From NCBI RefSeq assembly GCF_041146795.1, contig NC_135184.1, forward strand, positions 5,469,467-5,533,466: a stretch of DNA of 64,000 nt, in the 5' to 3' direction. Both the position numbers and the translations under genes were made by a program. Below the pieces are notes generated by a model, which was given only the letters and a program-made list of their open reading frames with translations, was not told the origin of the DNA and made no database searches. Positions 33,241 through 44,092 of this stretch are shown in pieces. Position 1 is the stretch's first letter. Every line of letters starts with the position of its first letter. This DNA comes from Maylandia zebra (lineage: Eukaryota > Chordata > Actinopteri > Cichliformes > Cichlidae).

Positions 33241-34406
33241 ATTTCAAAAAGTTCAGCAAAGTTTAGGATGCTGTGATGAATAAAAATAAATGACACTTTA
33301 TATTTTGACATTTTCTAATCTTAGTTCATTCTCACACTTACAGAATGATGCATGGGAACAACTGACTCCACTAAATCAAACCTATGTTCAAATGAGATTA
33401 TGATCATTAAATAGTAACAAATATTTAAATTTAGCAACAACAAATGCAGATCAGTCCACAGTGTTTACAAAAACAAACAAACAAACATTATTTTGTAGTC
33501 TTTCCTGTGTACACAGTCACTGTGGAGTTTAAATGAAAACTTTCAAGTTTAATTCAAGGTTTTAGTAAAATTTTGCCTGAACTGTTTAGTAATTTTTCAC
33601 AAAGTGTCCATGTCAGTAATTCATTCAAATGTATTTTGGTCTTAAACTGATCCAGTAAATGTAACTTTTTCTCACCTACTTAATCGAGTATTTTAGTTGT
33701 TTAACTGTCATTATAACTAAACTGAACATCCAAAGCTTTTCTCACTGCAGTTTTGTTGTGCAGTTATAGCAGCACTTTGAATCATCCACAGTTTTATAGA
33801 ACTGTCTGTTGAATTGTTGTTTTGTTTGGTGCAATGCTTGCTTTCATTTAAATATTGATGATCATTTGATATATTTGATTATTTATTACTGTTTCAAACA
33901 ATTCATTTCTTCATGGTGCAAATATATAGTAGACTCAGGAGTTTAACTCAGTTTTCTTGGCCTTTGTTTATCGTTCATTTAAAATCTTAATGGGTAAAGA
34001 TCATCATAATTACATATGAAATTATATGTGCAAATTATATGTTCCATTACACTATTAACAGCACAGATTATACAGCAAACATCAGATTCATGGATGGAGC
34101 CAGAGGCTAAATGACTGTTCAGTCCTCTTTAGGAAACGATCTTCATATGACTACAAACACGACAACAATCAGCTGTCAAACTGTACAAGAAGTTCACAGT
34201 AATGTAAAAGAAGTTATATCACTTTATTTTTAAACGTACGCACTCAGGGTCAGGACTGAAGACACTGATCGAGAAAATACTCTAAATATAAATATTCACC
34301 TAAACATTCAAAATTATTCAATTGCATGAAAAGAAATATGAACTCTCTACAATACTGGCTTCTGATTGGTTGAAAAAGATGGTGCTGAACTTCAGAAGAG
34401 CTAAAC
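33241..34406. other. Spacer of the inverted TRIM pair
   Basis: AT-rich DNA without a supported gene. Positions 33643-34000 are nearly identical to 44093-44450, and 33899-34390 to 58447-58940, so pieces of this spacer occur at three places in the window. It may hold shared control sequence for the two divergent TRIM genes, but I see no clear motif. Confidence 0.55.
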
Positions 34407-34538
34407 CGAATGAATGAACTCACTGAGTGTTGACTGTCACATTTCAAAGTACCAAGTAAAGATAAACTATTAAACTTTAACTGGGTCAGACTTGTTACTG
34501 CATGATGTAATCACACATACCACACCCTGCATCTTGTG

Positions 34539-34570
34539 ATTGGCTCTTGGTCGCTCTGTAAGAATATATC
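34539..34570 (+). promoter_or_regulatory. Candidate promoter of TRIM copy 6
   Basis: ATTGG (reversed CCAAT) at 34539-34543 is followed 19 bases later by a TATA-like aatatatc at 34563-34570, about 150 bp before the ATG at 34718. It mirrors 33079-33110 in the left arm. Confidence 0.45.
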
Positions 34571-34717
34571 TCCCTTCACAGATGTGTCTGTATCAGGATG
34601 GGTCTAAAGGTGAACAAGAGCAGAGATCTGTTTCCCTTCAGAGCACAGAGGTAGTTTCTGTTCAGAGGAAGTCAAGCTGTCTGACAGTCACTGAGAGACG
34701 GTGAAACGGCACAGCAC

Positions 34718-36379
34718 ATGAATCAAATGGATCAAACAAAAATCTGCTGTTCAGTCTGTTTGGATCTACTGAAGGATCCAGTGACTATTCCCTGTGGACA
34801 CAGCTACTGCATGAACTGTATTAAAAGCTTCTGGGATGAAGAGGATAAGAAGAAAATCTACAGCTGCCCTCAGTGCCGGAGGACTTTCACAGCGAGGCCT
34901 GTCCTGATGAAAAACACCATGTTAGCAGATTTAGTGGAGGAGCTGAAGAAGACTGGACTCCAAGCTGCTCCTGCTGATCACTGCTATGCTGGACCTGAAG
35001 ATGTGGCCTGTGATGTCTGCACTGGAAGAAAAATGAAAGCCTTCAAGTCCTGTTTTGTGTGTTTGGTCTCTTACTGTGAGAAACACCTTCAGCCTCATTA
35101 TGTAGCAGCTCAGTTAAAGAAACACAAGCTGGTGGAGCCCTCCAAGAAGCTCCAGGAGAACATCTGCTCTCGTCATGATGAGGTGATGAAGATGTTCTGC
35201 CGTACTGATCAGCAGAGTATCTGTTATCTCTGCCCTGTGGATGAACATAAAGGCCACGACACAGTCTCAGCTGCAGCAGAAAGGACTGAGAGGCAGAGAG
35301 AGCTGGAGGTGAGTCGACAAAACATCCAGCAGAGAATCCAGGACAGAGAGAAAGATGTGAAGCTGCTTCAACATGATGTGGAGGCCATCAATCAGTCTGC
35401 TGATCAAACAGTGGAGCACAGTGAGAAGATCTTCACTGAGCTGATCCATCTCATCCAGAAAAGAAGCTCTGATGTGAAGCAGCAGATCAGATCCCAGCAG
35501 GAAACTGAAGTGAGTCGAGTCAAAGAGCTTGAGGAGAAGCTGGAGCAGGAGATCACTGAGCTGAAGAGGAAAGATGCTGAGCTGAAGCAGCTCTCACACA
35601 CAGAGGATCACATCCAGTTTCTACACAACTACCCCTCACTGTCAGCACTCAGTGAGTCTACAGACTCATCCAGCATCAATATCCGTCCTCTGAGCTACTT
35701 TGAGGATGTGACAGCAGCTGTGTCAGAGGTCAGAGATAAACTACAGGACATTCTGAGAGAGCAATGGACAAACATCTCACTGACAGTCACTGAAGTGGAT
35801 GTTTCACTGTCAGATCCACCAGAGCCAAAGACCAGAGCTGGATTCTTAAAATATTCATGTGAAATCACACTGGATCCAATCACAGCAAACAAAAAGCTGT
35901 TATTATCAGAGGGGAACAGAAAAGTGCAAGCAGTGATTCAACAACAGTCTTATTCTGATCATCCAGACAGATTCACTTGGTGGTTTCAGGTTCTGAGTAG
36001 AGAGAGTCTGACTGGACGTTGTTACTGGGAGGTGGAGTGGAGAGGGGGAGGAGTTTATGTAGCAGTCACTTACAAGAATATCAGAAGAAAAGGAGATGAA
36101 TCTGAATTTGGATGTAATGACAAATCTTGGGCATTAGAGTGTTACAACAACAGTTTTACATTTTTGTACAACAACATCCAAACTCCTGTCTCAGGTCCTC
36201 GTTCCTCCAGAGTAGGAGTGTACCTGGATCACAGAGCAGGTATTTTGTCCTTCTACAGCGTCTCTGAAACCATGACTCTCCTCCACAGAGTCCAGACCAC
36301 ATTCACTCAGCCGCTCTATGCTGGACTGTTGGTTTACTATAATTATGGAGCCACTGCTGAGTTGATTAAGCTCAAATAG
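34718..36379 (+). CDS. TRIM E3 ubiquitin ligase, TRIM16/TRIM25-like, copy 6 (right of inverted pair)
   Basis: Intact single-exon gene of 553 residues, the only TRIM here on the plus strand. It has a RING (CCSVC, CGHSYC, CPQC), B-box1 ([15 protein letters not shown]), B-box2 (with CPVDEHKGHD where others have CSVDEH), coiled coil, PRY (LDP) and SPRY (WEVEW, YLDHRAG). Its variable residues after DRFT are WWF and its tail is YGATAELIKLK. It is closest to the gene at 31270-32931 in the scaffold but differs in PRY-SPRY. The start MNQMDQ follows a stop-containing 5' flank and agrees with its paralogues. The 3' UTR ends near an AATAAA at 36807-36812. Confidence 0.94.
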   Translation: MNQMDQTKICCSVCLDLLKDPVTIPCGHSYCMNCIKSFWDEEDKKKIYSCPQCRRTFTARPVLMKNTMLADLVEELKKTGLQAAPADHCYAGPEDVACDVCTGRKMKAFKSCFVCLVSYCEKHLQPHYVAAQLKKHKLVEPSKKLQENICSRHDEVMKMFCRTDQQSICYLCPVDEHKGHDTVSAAAERTERQRELEVSRQNIQQRIQDREKDVKLLQHDVEAINQSADQTVEHSEKIFTELIHLIQKRSSDVKQQIRSQQETEVSRVKELEEKLEQEITELKRKDAELKQLSHTEDHIQFLHNYPSLSALSESTDSSSINIRPLSYFEDVTAAVSEVRDKLQDILREQWTNISLTVTEVDVSLSDPPEPKTRAGFLKYSCEITLDPITANKKLLLSEGNRKVQAVIQQQSYSDHPDRFTWWFQVLSRESLTGRCYWEVEWRGGGVYVAVTYKNIRRKGDESEFGCNDKSWALECYNNSFTFLYNNIQTPVSGPRSSRVGVYLDHRAGILSFYSVSETMTLLHRVQTTFTQPLYAGLLVYYNYGATAELIKLK

Positions 36380-36806
36380 ACTGAAGTCTTTCATATTGTG
36401 GGTTTAAATCTGTATTTTAGTTTCATTTTATTTTCTCTCCATCATTTCTGCACAGAGATCAGCTGTCAGTCAAACATTATGGGTGGTACCTCCACATCTT
36501 CTAGTTGTTCTCTTGATGTTTCTGAGTTTTTAAAGGAGATCTTTCCTGTGACTGTTTATGGAGGCTATCACTGCTCATCATCATTTTGATTTACTAAAAT
36601 ATTTCTCCACATCAAAATGTAAACTTCTCTATCCTCTAAATGTTTCTGGAATATTTGTCTTGAAAAATGTCGACATTTCTCTTCATGAGTATGGCAGACC
36701 ATGTGTGTGTGTTTGTGTTTGTGTTTGTCAAAATCATCAAACAAATGAGGAAAAACTGTGATTTTAATGAATGAATTCATATATTGTGTTGATGTTTTAT
36801 TGTGTG

Positions 36807-36812
36807 AATAAA
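36807..36812 (+). other. Polyadenylation signal of TRIM copy 6
   Basis: AATAAA about 430 bp after the stop codon, conserved in all units of this type. Confidence 0.6.
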
Positions 36813-36964
36813 CTGGAAGGTTTGACTATAAATCAAACTTTGAACAAAGTCTTTTCTTCTGTCTTCATTCCAGGATCTCACTCAAATCTGATGCAGAAAA
36901 TATGAAACTAATCTGAGAGAATAACTGCTGCATTGCAGATGTGTTATACCCCCTGCCCAGCCGA

Positions 36965-37225
36965 ATGATTCTCAAAAAGAAAATTTTGCAGAAAATCAAT
37001 GTGATCGCTTGGATCACTGGAATTATCATCTCGATATCTCTTGTCCTTCTTTCATTTCAGACGTCTTGAAAACAAGTTTTAACAAAGTCCTGGAGAAGTG
37101 CCCAATGCTGGAGGACCTCCTGCTTTACCCCTGGCTCAGATAAACTCCTCTCTGACACAAACACACACGCATACTGAATTCACATCTTGCCATACAAATG
37201 TGATACAGTAACCAACTTTCTTTCT
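36965..37225 (+). pseudogene. Decayed last exon of a PIM-like kinase gene
   Basis: An exon-like piece at 37061-37143 follows a splice acceptor (tttcag). It reads in the expected phase to VLEKCPMLEDLLLYPWLR and stop. This matches the last exon of the intact kinase gene at 40759-40850 (LVPEKRPTLEELQLHPWLR, stop). The intron before it (cgcttggatcactggaattatcatct) and the 3' flank (acacaaacacac..., then tgatacag and aactttctttc) also match. No other kinase exons lie next to it. It touches the outer end of the TRIM inverted repeat, so the duplication may once have included a kinase gene. Confidence 0.85.
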
Positions 37226-37424
37226 TTCAGAAAAAAAGAAAATTGGGAGATTCAAAATTTTCCTCACAGTAATGTTTGCATCAGTCTATCAGATGAATCC
37301 CCTTCAAGTCCAATATTTACATCAGTTACAGTGATAATGCTTGGTGTCTACTTTCAGCCACCGCAGTAGAATGCCAGGAATGAATCTCATTGAAATTGTA
37401 GTTGCATTTGCTATTTCATTTAAT

Positions 37425-38070
37425 TGTCATGGATGATACACAGACAACCCAACAGCAAACAGAGGAAAACAATGGGCTTAAATACACAGAGGGATAAATG
37501 AGGGAATAAGACACAGGATGAGAGCACAGCTGCGAGAAATCACAAACAACAAGACCATGGGGAAGGAAAACTGAAAACACTAACATAGTCTAAGGAGCTT
37601 AGAAAGAAAACGTCTGGACTTCTTTAAGTTGCTTGAAGACGTTCAAGCAAAGTTGAAGTTCTTTTCATCCGAGAAGGTGAAACATCTTCAAGCAACTTCA
37701 AGTCCAGACGCTTTCTTTCCAAACTCCTTAGACTACGATGACCTAGATGACTGAGACCCTTCACAGACATGAAAACACTAACATAGCACACAAGACTATC
37801 AAAGTAAAACAGCAAACAAGAGACTTTTACAAAGACACAGAGTTGACACAGAGACATGACTGACTGGGGAGAAATTGGGGAACATGGAAAGAAGAGTGAC
37901 TAGACATGACACGTGGGACACAGGGGCAAGGCAAAGTAACAGAAACCTAAAGCCTAAGAATATAACACAAGAAGAAAACAATAAAGAGAACCAAAAACAT
38001 ACATAAGAATAATCAATGAATATAAATGAACAAACACAAAACACTGGGTCACAGACTCACTACCATGACA
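37425..38070 (-). mobile_element. Short LTR-like fossil with TGTCA...TGACA ends (copy 4), with a nested insert
   Basis: The 646 bp element starts TGTCATGG and ends CCATGACA. Orientation is minus. The neighbouring bases do not show an exact target duplication. A 181 bp foldback insert (37589-37769) lies inside it, so the true element is about 450 bp. Same family as the copies at 3144, 5314, 12521 and 53031. Confidence 0.55.
37589..37769. mobile_element. 181 bp foldback element with 17 bp flanking direct repeats
   Basis: The insert contains inverted arms (37589-37638 and about 37689-37735: tctaaggagcttag...gcttgaag against cttcaagcaac...ctccttaga) with a loop of about 50 bases. It is flanked by perfect 17 bp direct repeats, tgaaaacactaacatag (37572-37588 and 37770-37786). 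A long duplication of this kind fits retroposition better than a cut-and-paste transposon. It has no coding capacity. Confidence 0.75.
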
Positions 38071-38498
38071 GTTAAATGTACAATAATAAATACTTTAAAT
38101 CAGATGACAATGTAGCTGACACTGTGTTTATTAGTGTGTGGTCAACCACAAATCTTCATACTGTCATCCATACATGAGGTCTTTATACAAACGATGAAAG
38201 ATAATGAAAGAAACTGTTTAATTGATATGAAATGATTGAATTATATGAAATATTATGGCTTTGTCTGCCAGAGTGTTTTTCTGTGAACTACTTTGAACTA
38301 CTGGCAGTCAGTGAAGTCACTGAAAGGCAAGATTCTATGTTGTGTTGCCGTAGTTTCCAGAGTTTACTTATAAAGCTCACTTACAGAATTCAGTTAGAAA
38401 AGTCAAGCATTTGAAGGGCGCACATTTGAAGGAGTATTAACTCAATATTAACTCATTACGGTTTACATTTTCGAGTTTAAAAGTTCTCTGAAATTACA

Positions 38499-40850
38499 AT
38501 GAAAAAGGAAACAAGGAAAATTACCACTCCAGCCGTTAAGAAAGATTCAGGAGATCAAGGTAAGTAAAATAATAAAATCAAATCCTGGTAAAATCCAAAT
38601 CCTAGAAATGTTGACACTGTGTGAATCATTTTTAGAGCAATTGAATCATATGTTTGATTGAAAATAGCTTTAATACAAGATGTCTAATCAAAGAAAGGTT
38701 ACCGGTCTTTTGGTAAAATAATGTAATAAGTTTATTCTTGGACTCAACAGTAAAAACAGACCAACAAGTGTCATCAAGATGTAAGACTTAGTAAACCTAG
38801 TATCAATTCGCACTGGTCAGTTTTTTTATCCCAAGAATAAACTTGTGATAATTTAAGCAAAAGCAATTTCAAATTCTTTGCCATCAAACTGCTTCCAGTC
38901 CTGATGTCGGGGACTCTTTTTCACCACTGTGTTGTTGTCGTTTATAGATTGTAAGAGCAGGACTGCTAAAAGAAAGGCCAGTCCTGAAAAGAAGACCCCA
39001 ATGAAAAGGAGGAGGGTCGCTGAGCAGGCTGGTCCTTCCACCAGCTCAGATGTGGTCAAAGGAGTGAAGCGCAAGGTTGTGCAAGATGAAGAGGGCACAA
39101 CAAAGAAAGCAAAGAAGGCTAAACTTCTCCACCATATGAGCGGTGACAAGGAGCAAGCATCCTCCTTGTTGGACTCTGGTAAAGGTAGGCTAATTAGTTG
39201 AATAAGGGGGTAGATTAAGTGTGGTTGCTAGGTTTAAGATATTAGTGTTTAGTGTTTGTGTCTATCATCCAGTGAGCTGATGTGCTTTTGGTGTTTTCCA
39301 CATCTCCAGACTTGAACAACAAACAGGTGTGCGCAAAACATGGCAAAAGAAAGGCCACGGGAGACAACAGAGAGCCACCCAAGAAAAAAAAAAGGAATGT
39401 GGACCAGGACAAAAAATCAGTGGCAGACCAAAAACGTAAGTAGCAAGCAGCTTGGGTTTTATATTCAGGGGAAGGGCAAAAGGAACATTTAGGCTACAGA
39501 GGAGAGTAATTTGTGTCACAGCTGTAATAAAACAAGATTTGTTGTTTTGTCTGTTCAGGTGAATTCCAAGCCAGATATGTGGAGGAGCACCAGCTCGGAG
39601 AAGGAGGCTGCGGAGCAGTGTTTGCTGGCTACCGGATAGAAGATCGTTTTCCAGTAAGTGTTCAGATGATGGTAGTAAGACAGGCAGTAACGCAGATAAT
39701 GGATAATATCGTAAACTGAGACGTCTGCTGTGTTTCCACCTTTCATTATGTCATACTGAGGAAATGCTCACCAATGCTCTGTGTCTTCTAGGTTGCCATC
39801 AAACACATTCCCAAAAATAAAGTCTACTGCAAAGTGGCGGTAAGCGTCCAACACTTGAATCAGTTTTACATTACTGGATTGAATGCGGCGTTCCTCATCA
39901 TCCACTTTGTTGTAATATTTCAGGATGAAAGCGGGAAGAAGCTCTCAGTGGAAGTGGCCATTATGGTTAAACTTGCAGGTGAAGCAGAAGGGTCAGTGGG
40001 AATATCTGCACCTGTGTCCTTGCTGGAGTGGTTCGACCTTGGCAAAGAGCTGATCCTGGTGCTGGAGAGACCTGTCCCCGCTGTGGACCTGCAAAAATAC
40101 AAAGCAGAACATGGAAGAACTTTAACAGAGGACAAGGCCAAGGTAGGTTGACTGGGAGAGCCTTAGACTGTACAGCATTCAATCAAGGCAGAAAAGCATT
40201 AACTCATTATTGTGTTTTTCATCTTTTCCAGGTCATTCTGAAGCAACTAGTTGATGCTGTAAAGGAACTTGAGGATAAACACATCTTTCATCGGGACATC
40301 AAGGGACCAAACATTCTGATTGAGACCGGCTCAGATGTGCCTCGAGTTCGCATCATTGACTTTGGACTGAGCTGCTTTGTTAAGCAGCGATCTCTGTATC
40401 GCATCTTCTATGGTAACATATTCTGCTCCTGCTTTTCACAGATGTAACAATTTGTGTCTTTTGTTTTAGAAGAAATTGCAATTGTGTCTGTTTGTTAGGC
40501 ACTCCTCTTCACATCCCTCCCGAGTGGTACATTAGGAGCTGCTACAGGTGTGGACCCACCACGGTGTGGCAAATGGGAGTGGTGTTGTATGAAGCGCTTC
40601 ATGCACGATACTTTAGTACCGCGAGGTTCCTCACAAAGCAACTGAGCATCAAAAAGCGTCTGTCCACAGGTAAGAAAACTTCACACTTCCAGATTCACTG
40701 ATGCCTTGGATCACTAGAACTATCATCTTCATCTTTTTGATCTTTTCTTTCTTTCAAGAATGCCGGGATTTCTTGGACGCATGTTTAGCTTTAGTCCCGG
40801 AGAAGCGCCCAACACTGGAGGAGCTCCAGCTTCACCCCTGGCTAAGATAA
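38499..40850 (+). CDS. PIM-like serine/threonine kinase, nine exons
   Basis: Exons at 38499-38559, 38948-39184, 39310-39435, 39559-39653, 39792-39839, 39924-40142, 40232-40412, 40499-40669 and 40759-40850, all with GT/AG ends and matching phases, sum to 1230 nt (409 residues plus stop). Residues 1-141 are Lys/Arg-rich and nuclear-signal-like (KRKASPEKKTPMKRRRV). The kinase domain has a glycine loop (LGEGGCGAVFAG), VAIK (K177), an aC Glu (E199), a PIM-type hinge (ERPVP, 237-241), HRD (D284), DFG (305-307), a short activation segment and PPEW in place of APE. All catalytic residues are present. It has TTVWQMG where most kinases have DVWS, as known for PIMs. It ends with HPWLR. PIM kinases favour survival and cytokine signalling; PIM-like genes are expanded in fish. 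The exon set was read by eye. Confidence 0.9.
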
Positions 40851-41230
40851 CACACACAAACACACAATTCACACCTTATCATATAAGTATGATACGCTGT
40901 AGTAACTTCCTTTCTTTTTTCTGTTGGACAGGAATAGATAGAATGGGTCAATCTTAAAAAATAAATAAATAAAAATTTAGCTTTTTTGGAGTTCCTGTAA
41001 CCCCCCCAGCCATCCCAGGAAAGGGGATCTCTCTTTGAATGGGCTTTCCCGAGGTTTCTTCCCATCGATCTGGCCCCCTGGGGAGTTTTTCCTCGTCTTC
41101 ATAGAGAGCTTGGGCTGGGTCAGGAGCTCCATCAAAACTGTCTTTATTTGATGACATTAAAGTCATCAAATAAAGATGTGTTTTACTTAAAGTAAAATTT
41201 GATCAAAATAAAACTTGTTTAATTCATCTT
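40851..41230 (+). other. 3' UTR of the PIM-like gene with a stem-loop
   Basis: AATAAA-type signals lie at about 40960-40973. A perfect 14 bp inverted repeat with a 6-base loop lies at 41142-41175 (ctttatttgatgac attaaa gtcatcaaataaag); its right arm contains an AATAAA (41169-41174). A worn copy of the fish ggtttcttcc repeat spans 41040-41115. I cannot tell which signal is used. Confidence 0.5.
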
Positions 41231-42777
41231 TGCTGAGGATTCTCCTTCATTACTATTTTGTTTTGTTTTGTTTTTACCCATGGTGCATTTTGACAAATAA
41301 GAAAACTGAATCAGGTTAAAGTGTGCACAAAGACAGTCACACTGCAAATGATCTGAAGACTTGCATCTGTTGCTCTAACCCCCAACTAGTTTAGACAGAT
41401 TTCCTGGTTCTACCAGAGGTTTTTTCCTTCAAGAAGGGAGTTCTTCCTTCCCACTGTTGCTGAGTGTTTGCTCATAGTGGGTTGTAAAAGCATAAAAGTT
41501 AATAAGAGGCATTCATAGCAGAGTTATCACAGCGGGAACTATATAGCTTAAATGTACAATTTCTACAGGACGAATTATAACTTCATTATGTATAAAAGCT
41601 CCTGTGGATAATTACTCCTATTTGTAACTTTACACAAGAGAAAGTTTGCTGTCACACTATTTATAACAGGTTGGATTTTGTCCTCTGAGTTGAGCCTTTG
41701 GTTGCAGTTTATTGAAGAATTTCCTCTAAAGTAGCTGTTGATAAAGATTTAAAGTCCTGTTTATATACAGAAATATGCTTTAGTTCATGTTTTTTTACAT
41801 GTCTGCCTCAGTGGATCAGTAGAAGATCTGGCACAGGAAACTAGATGATGAAAAAGGGTACGAATACACATATATATCTATATAGATACAGATATATACA
41901 CACACACACACAGGTTGCAATGTAGTATTTTCATTTTTTCTTAGCATTTCTTTAACGTCTTGGTGCAAAAGAATACCTGCATTTGTGTGTAAAGAAATGT
42001 TACATATATACTCAAAACAGTTGGAAAAAAGAACTACAAATTTGGAAAGGAATTTATTCATGTTCTTACTCATAGATGGAGTACATGGTTTAAAAAACAC
42101 TGAGGAAACAGATATGAGGCGGCTGTATCAACATAAAAAAATTAATACAGTTAAAAATGAATAAAAAGTTGCACGCTTAAACTTAGTTCTCTACAGTTTG
42201 TACAATTAATCCATGTAACAATAGGTTCTCTCTTAATATAGTAGTTAATTAAAATATCTTTACATAAAATAAATTTTTAAGTATTCTCTGGTGGAAGTCT
42301 GTTGTGGCTTATGTTTCTAAATGACACAACCATAAAGCAGCCCACAGAATATACAAATATGTCTTTGATAAGTGAATGTTGGCTCCCACAATGGCCTGTT
42401 AAGTTATTGCAAAAATAACTTAACTTGTCATGTTTCCACTATGACAGTTTATAATTTCAGTGTTTCCCATTGCAAAAACAATTGGTGACACCTGAAAATG
42501 CTGACGACAGCACTATGGCCTACCTGTACAGCCATCTGAAATGTGCAGTAAAGTCACTGTAGATGTTATGGGAGTCTTGGGAGTAACTGAGACACTGAAT
42601 ACGTACGTTTCACATTTCCATTGTGTAAAAGTGTTTGTAATCCTACAGAATTGTGCAAAAGAAAAATATGCTACAGTCACTTGTTCACTGTAGAATACAT
42701 GTAAACATAAAATCACCCATTTGGTAGAGCTGTGCACTAATGTGAACAATAAACAGCACATGTAACAGTACAGTAAA
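41231..42777. other. Unassigned AT-rich DNA
   Basis: No supported gene. A dispersed ggtttcttcc-type repeat lies at about 41400-41475 (ctggttctaccagaggtttt). A short CA run lies near 41896-41912. Confidence 0.4.
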
Positions 42778-43506
42778 TCATTCTGGCACATCCAGACGTT
42801 CCTGTCTGTCTGGCCACATATGTTCATCTACATCACAATAGATGTTATCCCTCGCAATGCAGCGAGGAAAGTATCTCCTGGAGTGGCGAATCCATCCTCT
42901 GCAGGACCCTGCTGTGATGTCGTCACATGCTGCATCCATGGCTGCAAGCAGGGCCATTTGCTCATGTGGATTTCATTTGTCTTGAGTACTCTGTCAATTG
43001 TTGAAATTGGAACAGATTCAATATTGCCAAATACCGTGTAATTCTCTATGACAGCGCTTTGTATGTCTCTCAGCTTTATTGCATTGTTTGCAATGACCAT
43101 TGCACAAATGGCTTCTTCTTGCTGTGGGGTAAGAAGGGGCCCTCTTCCGCCTCCGCGAGGTTGTCTTACAATCCTATGTGGTGCAGAGTGAACTTTTTGT
43201 GAAATTGCAAATACAGTACAGTAACATGTGATGTGTCTGAGATGGCACAGTACAGTACAGTATATTACTGTTTGCATACCTGTTTTCCCTACGGAATGTT
43301 TGAATGATTGAACTGACAGTAGTTCTTCCAATATTGGGTTGCACCCTTCGACCAGCCTCCTCCATGGTGAGGCCGTGATTGACAACATGGTCCACAATTG
43401 TAGCCCTTATTTCATTAGGAATCCGCCTATATCTGCCTCTTCTCCCTCTTCCCCTTCCCCTTCCTCCCCGCATCCTCACCCCTCTTCCACGGTGCTGACC
43501 TTCCAT
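42778..43506 (-). pseudogene. Internally deleted Tc1/IS630-type transposase
   Basis: A minus-strand exon (43506-43280) starts MEGQHRGRG and has a Gly/Arg-rich stretch, then a helix-turn-helix domain (PNEIRATIVDHVVNHGLTM...GRRVQPN...SSIIQTFRREN). After an intron with GT/AG ends (43279-43174) the frame continues RIVRQPRGGG, LTPQQEEAIC and VLKTNEIHM. Near 42953 the sequence jumps, in another frame, to the family's C-terminal end (GWIRHSRRYFPRC, CDVDEHMWPD), with TGA at 42778-42780. The whole DDE catalytic core between them is missing, so this copy could not transpose itself. Confidence 0.88.
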
Positions 43507-44092
43507 TTTGTGTCACAGAAGTGTAGAAATGGTACACACTAGCTCCTGCGCAGTTTATATATGCTTGCCAATTGGGGATTCACAGGATTCATCCATAATT
43601 GACAGTGAACAAGTTGTTTGTCATTGGTTACAACTAAACTTTCACACGCCTCCTCATGAGTGACAGCTGTAATTCACCTGAGATCAATTGTTCAATTTCG
43701 GAGACATTTCCAGGAAAAATGATACAGAAAGGTATAGGATTTGCTTGACAGATGGCCAATATTTGGCATGTGATAACTAGTTCAACAATTTTGTGTGTGA
43801 TGACTCAAGCAATGGATGTATGACTATTAGTTTTATTGGGAACGACTATTCAGCATCCATAGGTATGATTACTTTTGACTGACATGACATAAGCAAATGG
43901 AAATGTCAGAAAGCAGCAAGGAAATGTATGGAAGCAACTGATTCATGTCCAAAATCATTTGCAGTTTGTTCAGAGAGAGGAGAAATTGCTACTATGATGT
44001 GCACAAATGACTGAGTGTTGTGGAGGTTGAACTAATAGTTATGAGAATTTCAATTCTGATCTGAGAAACGCACCAAAGCGACTGAGAAAAAC
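43507..44092 (-). mobile_element. 5' non-coding part of the deleted Tc1/IS630-type element
   Basis: The minus strand reads from a likely element end (tacagtttttctcagtcgct at 44074-44093) towards the transposase start at 43506. It includes an ATATATAAAC TATA-like stretch (43553-43564). The right edge meets duplicated DNA homologous to 33643-34000, with TA at the joint, as expected for a Tc1-type insertion. I could not find the other end. Confidence 0.55.

Larger units (their letters stand above)
34407..36928. repeat. Right arm of the ~2.5 kb inverted duplication
   Basis: This is the reverse complement of 30721-33240 with a modest number of substitutions. It contains the plus-strand TRIM gene and its 3' UTR. 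Its outer end (gagagaataactg) is followed at once by unrelated sequence leading into a decayed PIM-type exon. Confidence 0.9.

Noticed and set aside
36558-36761. Small open frames in the TRIM 3' UTR, conserved in four units
   Set aside because: They recur because the whole unit is duplicated; they carry frame-neutral changes and no motif.
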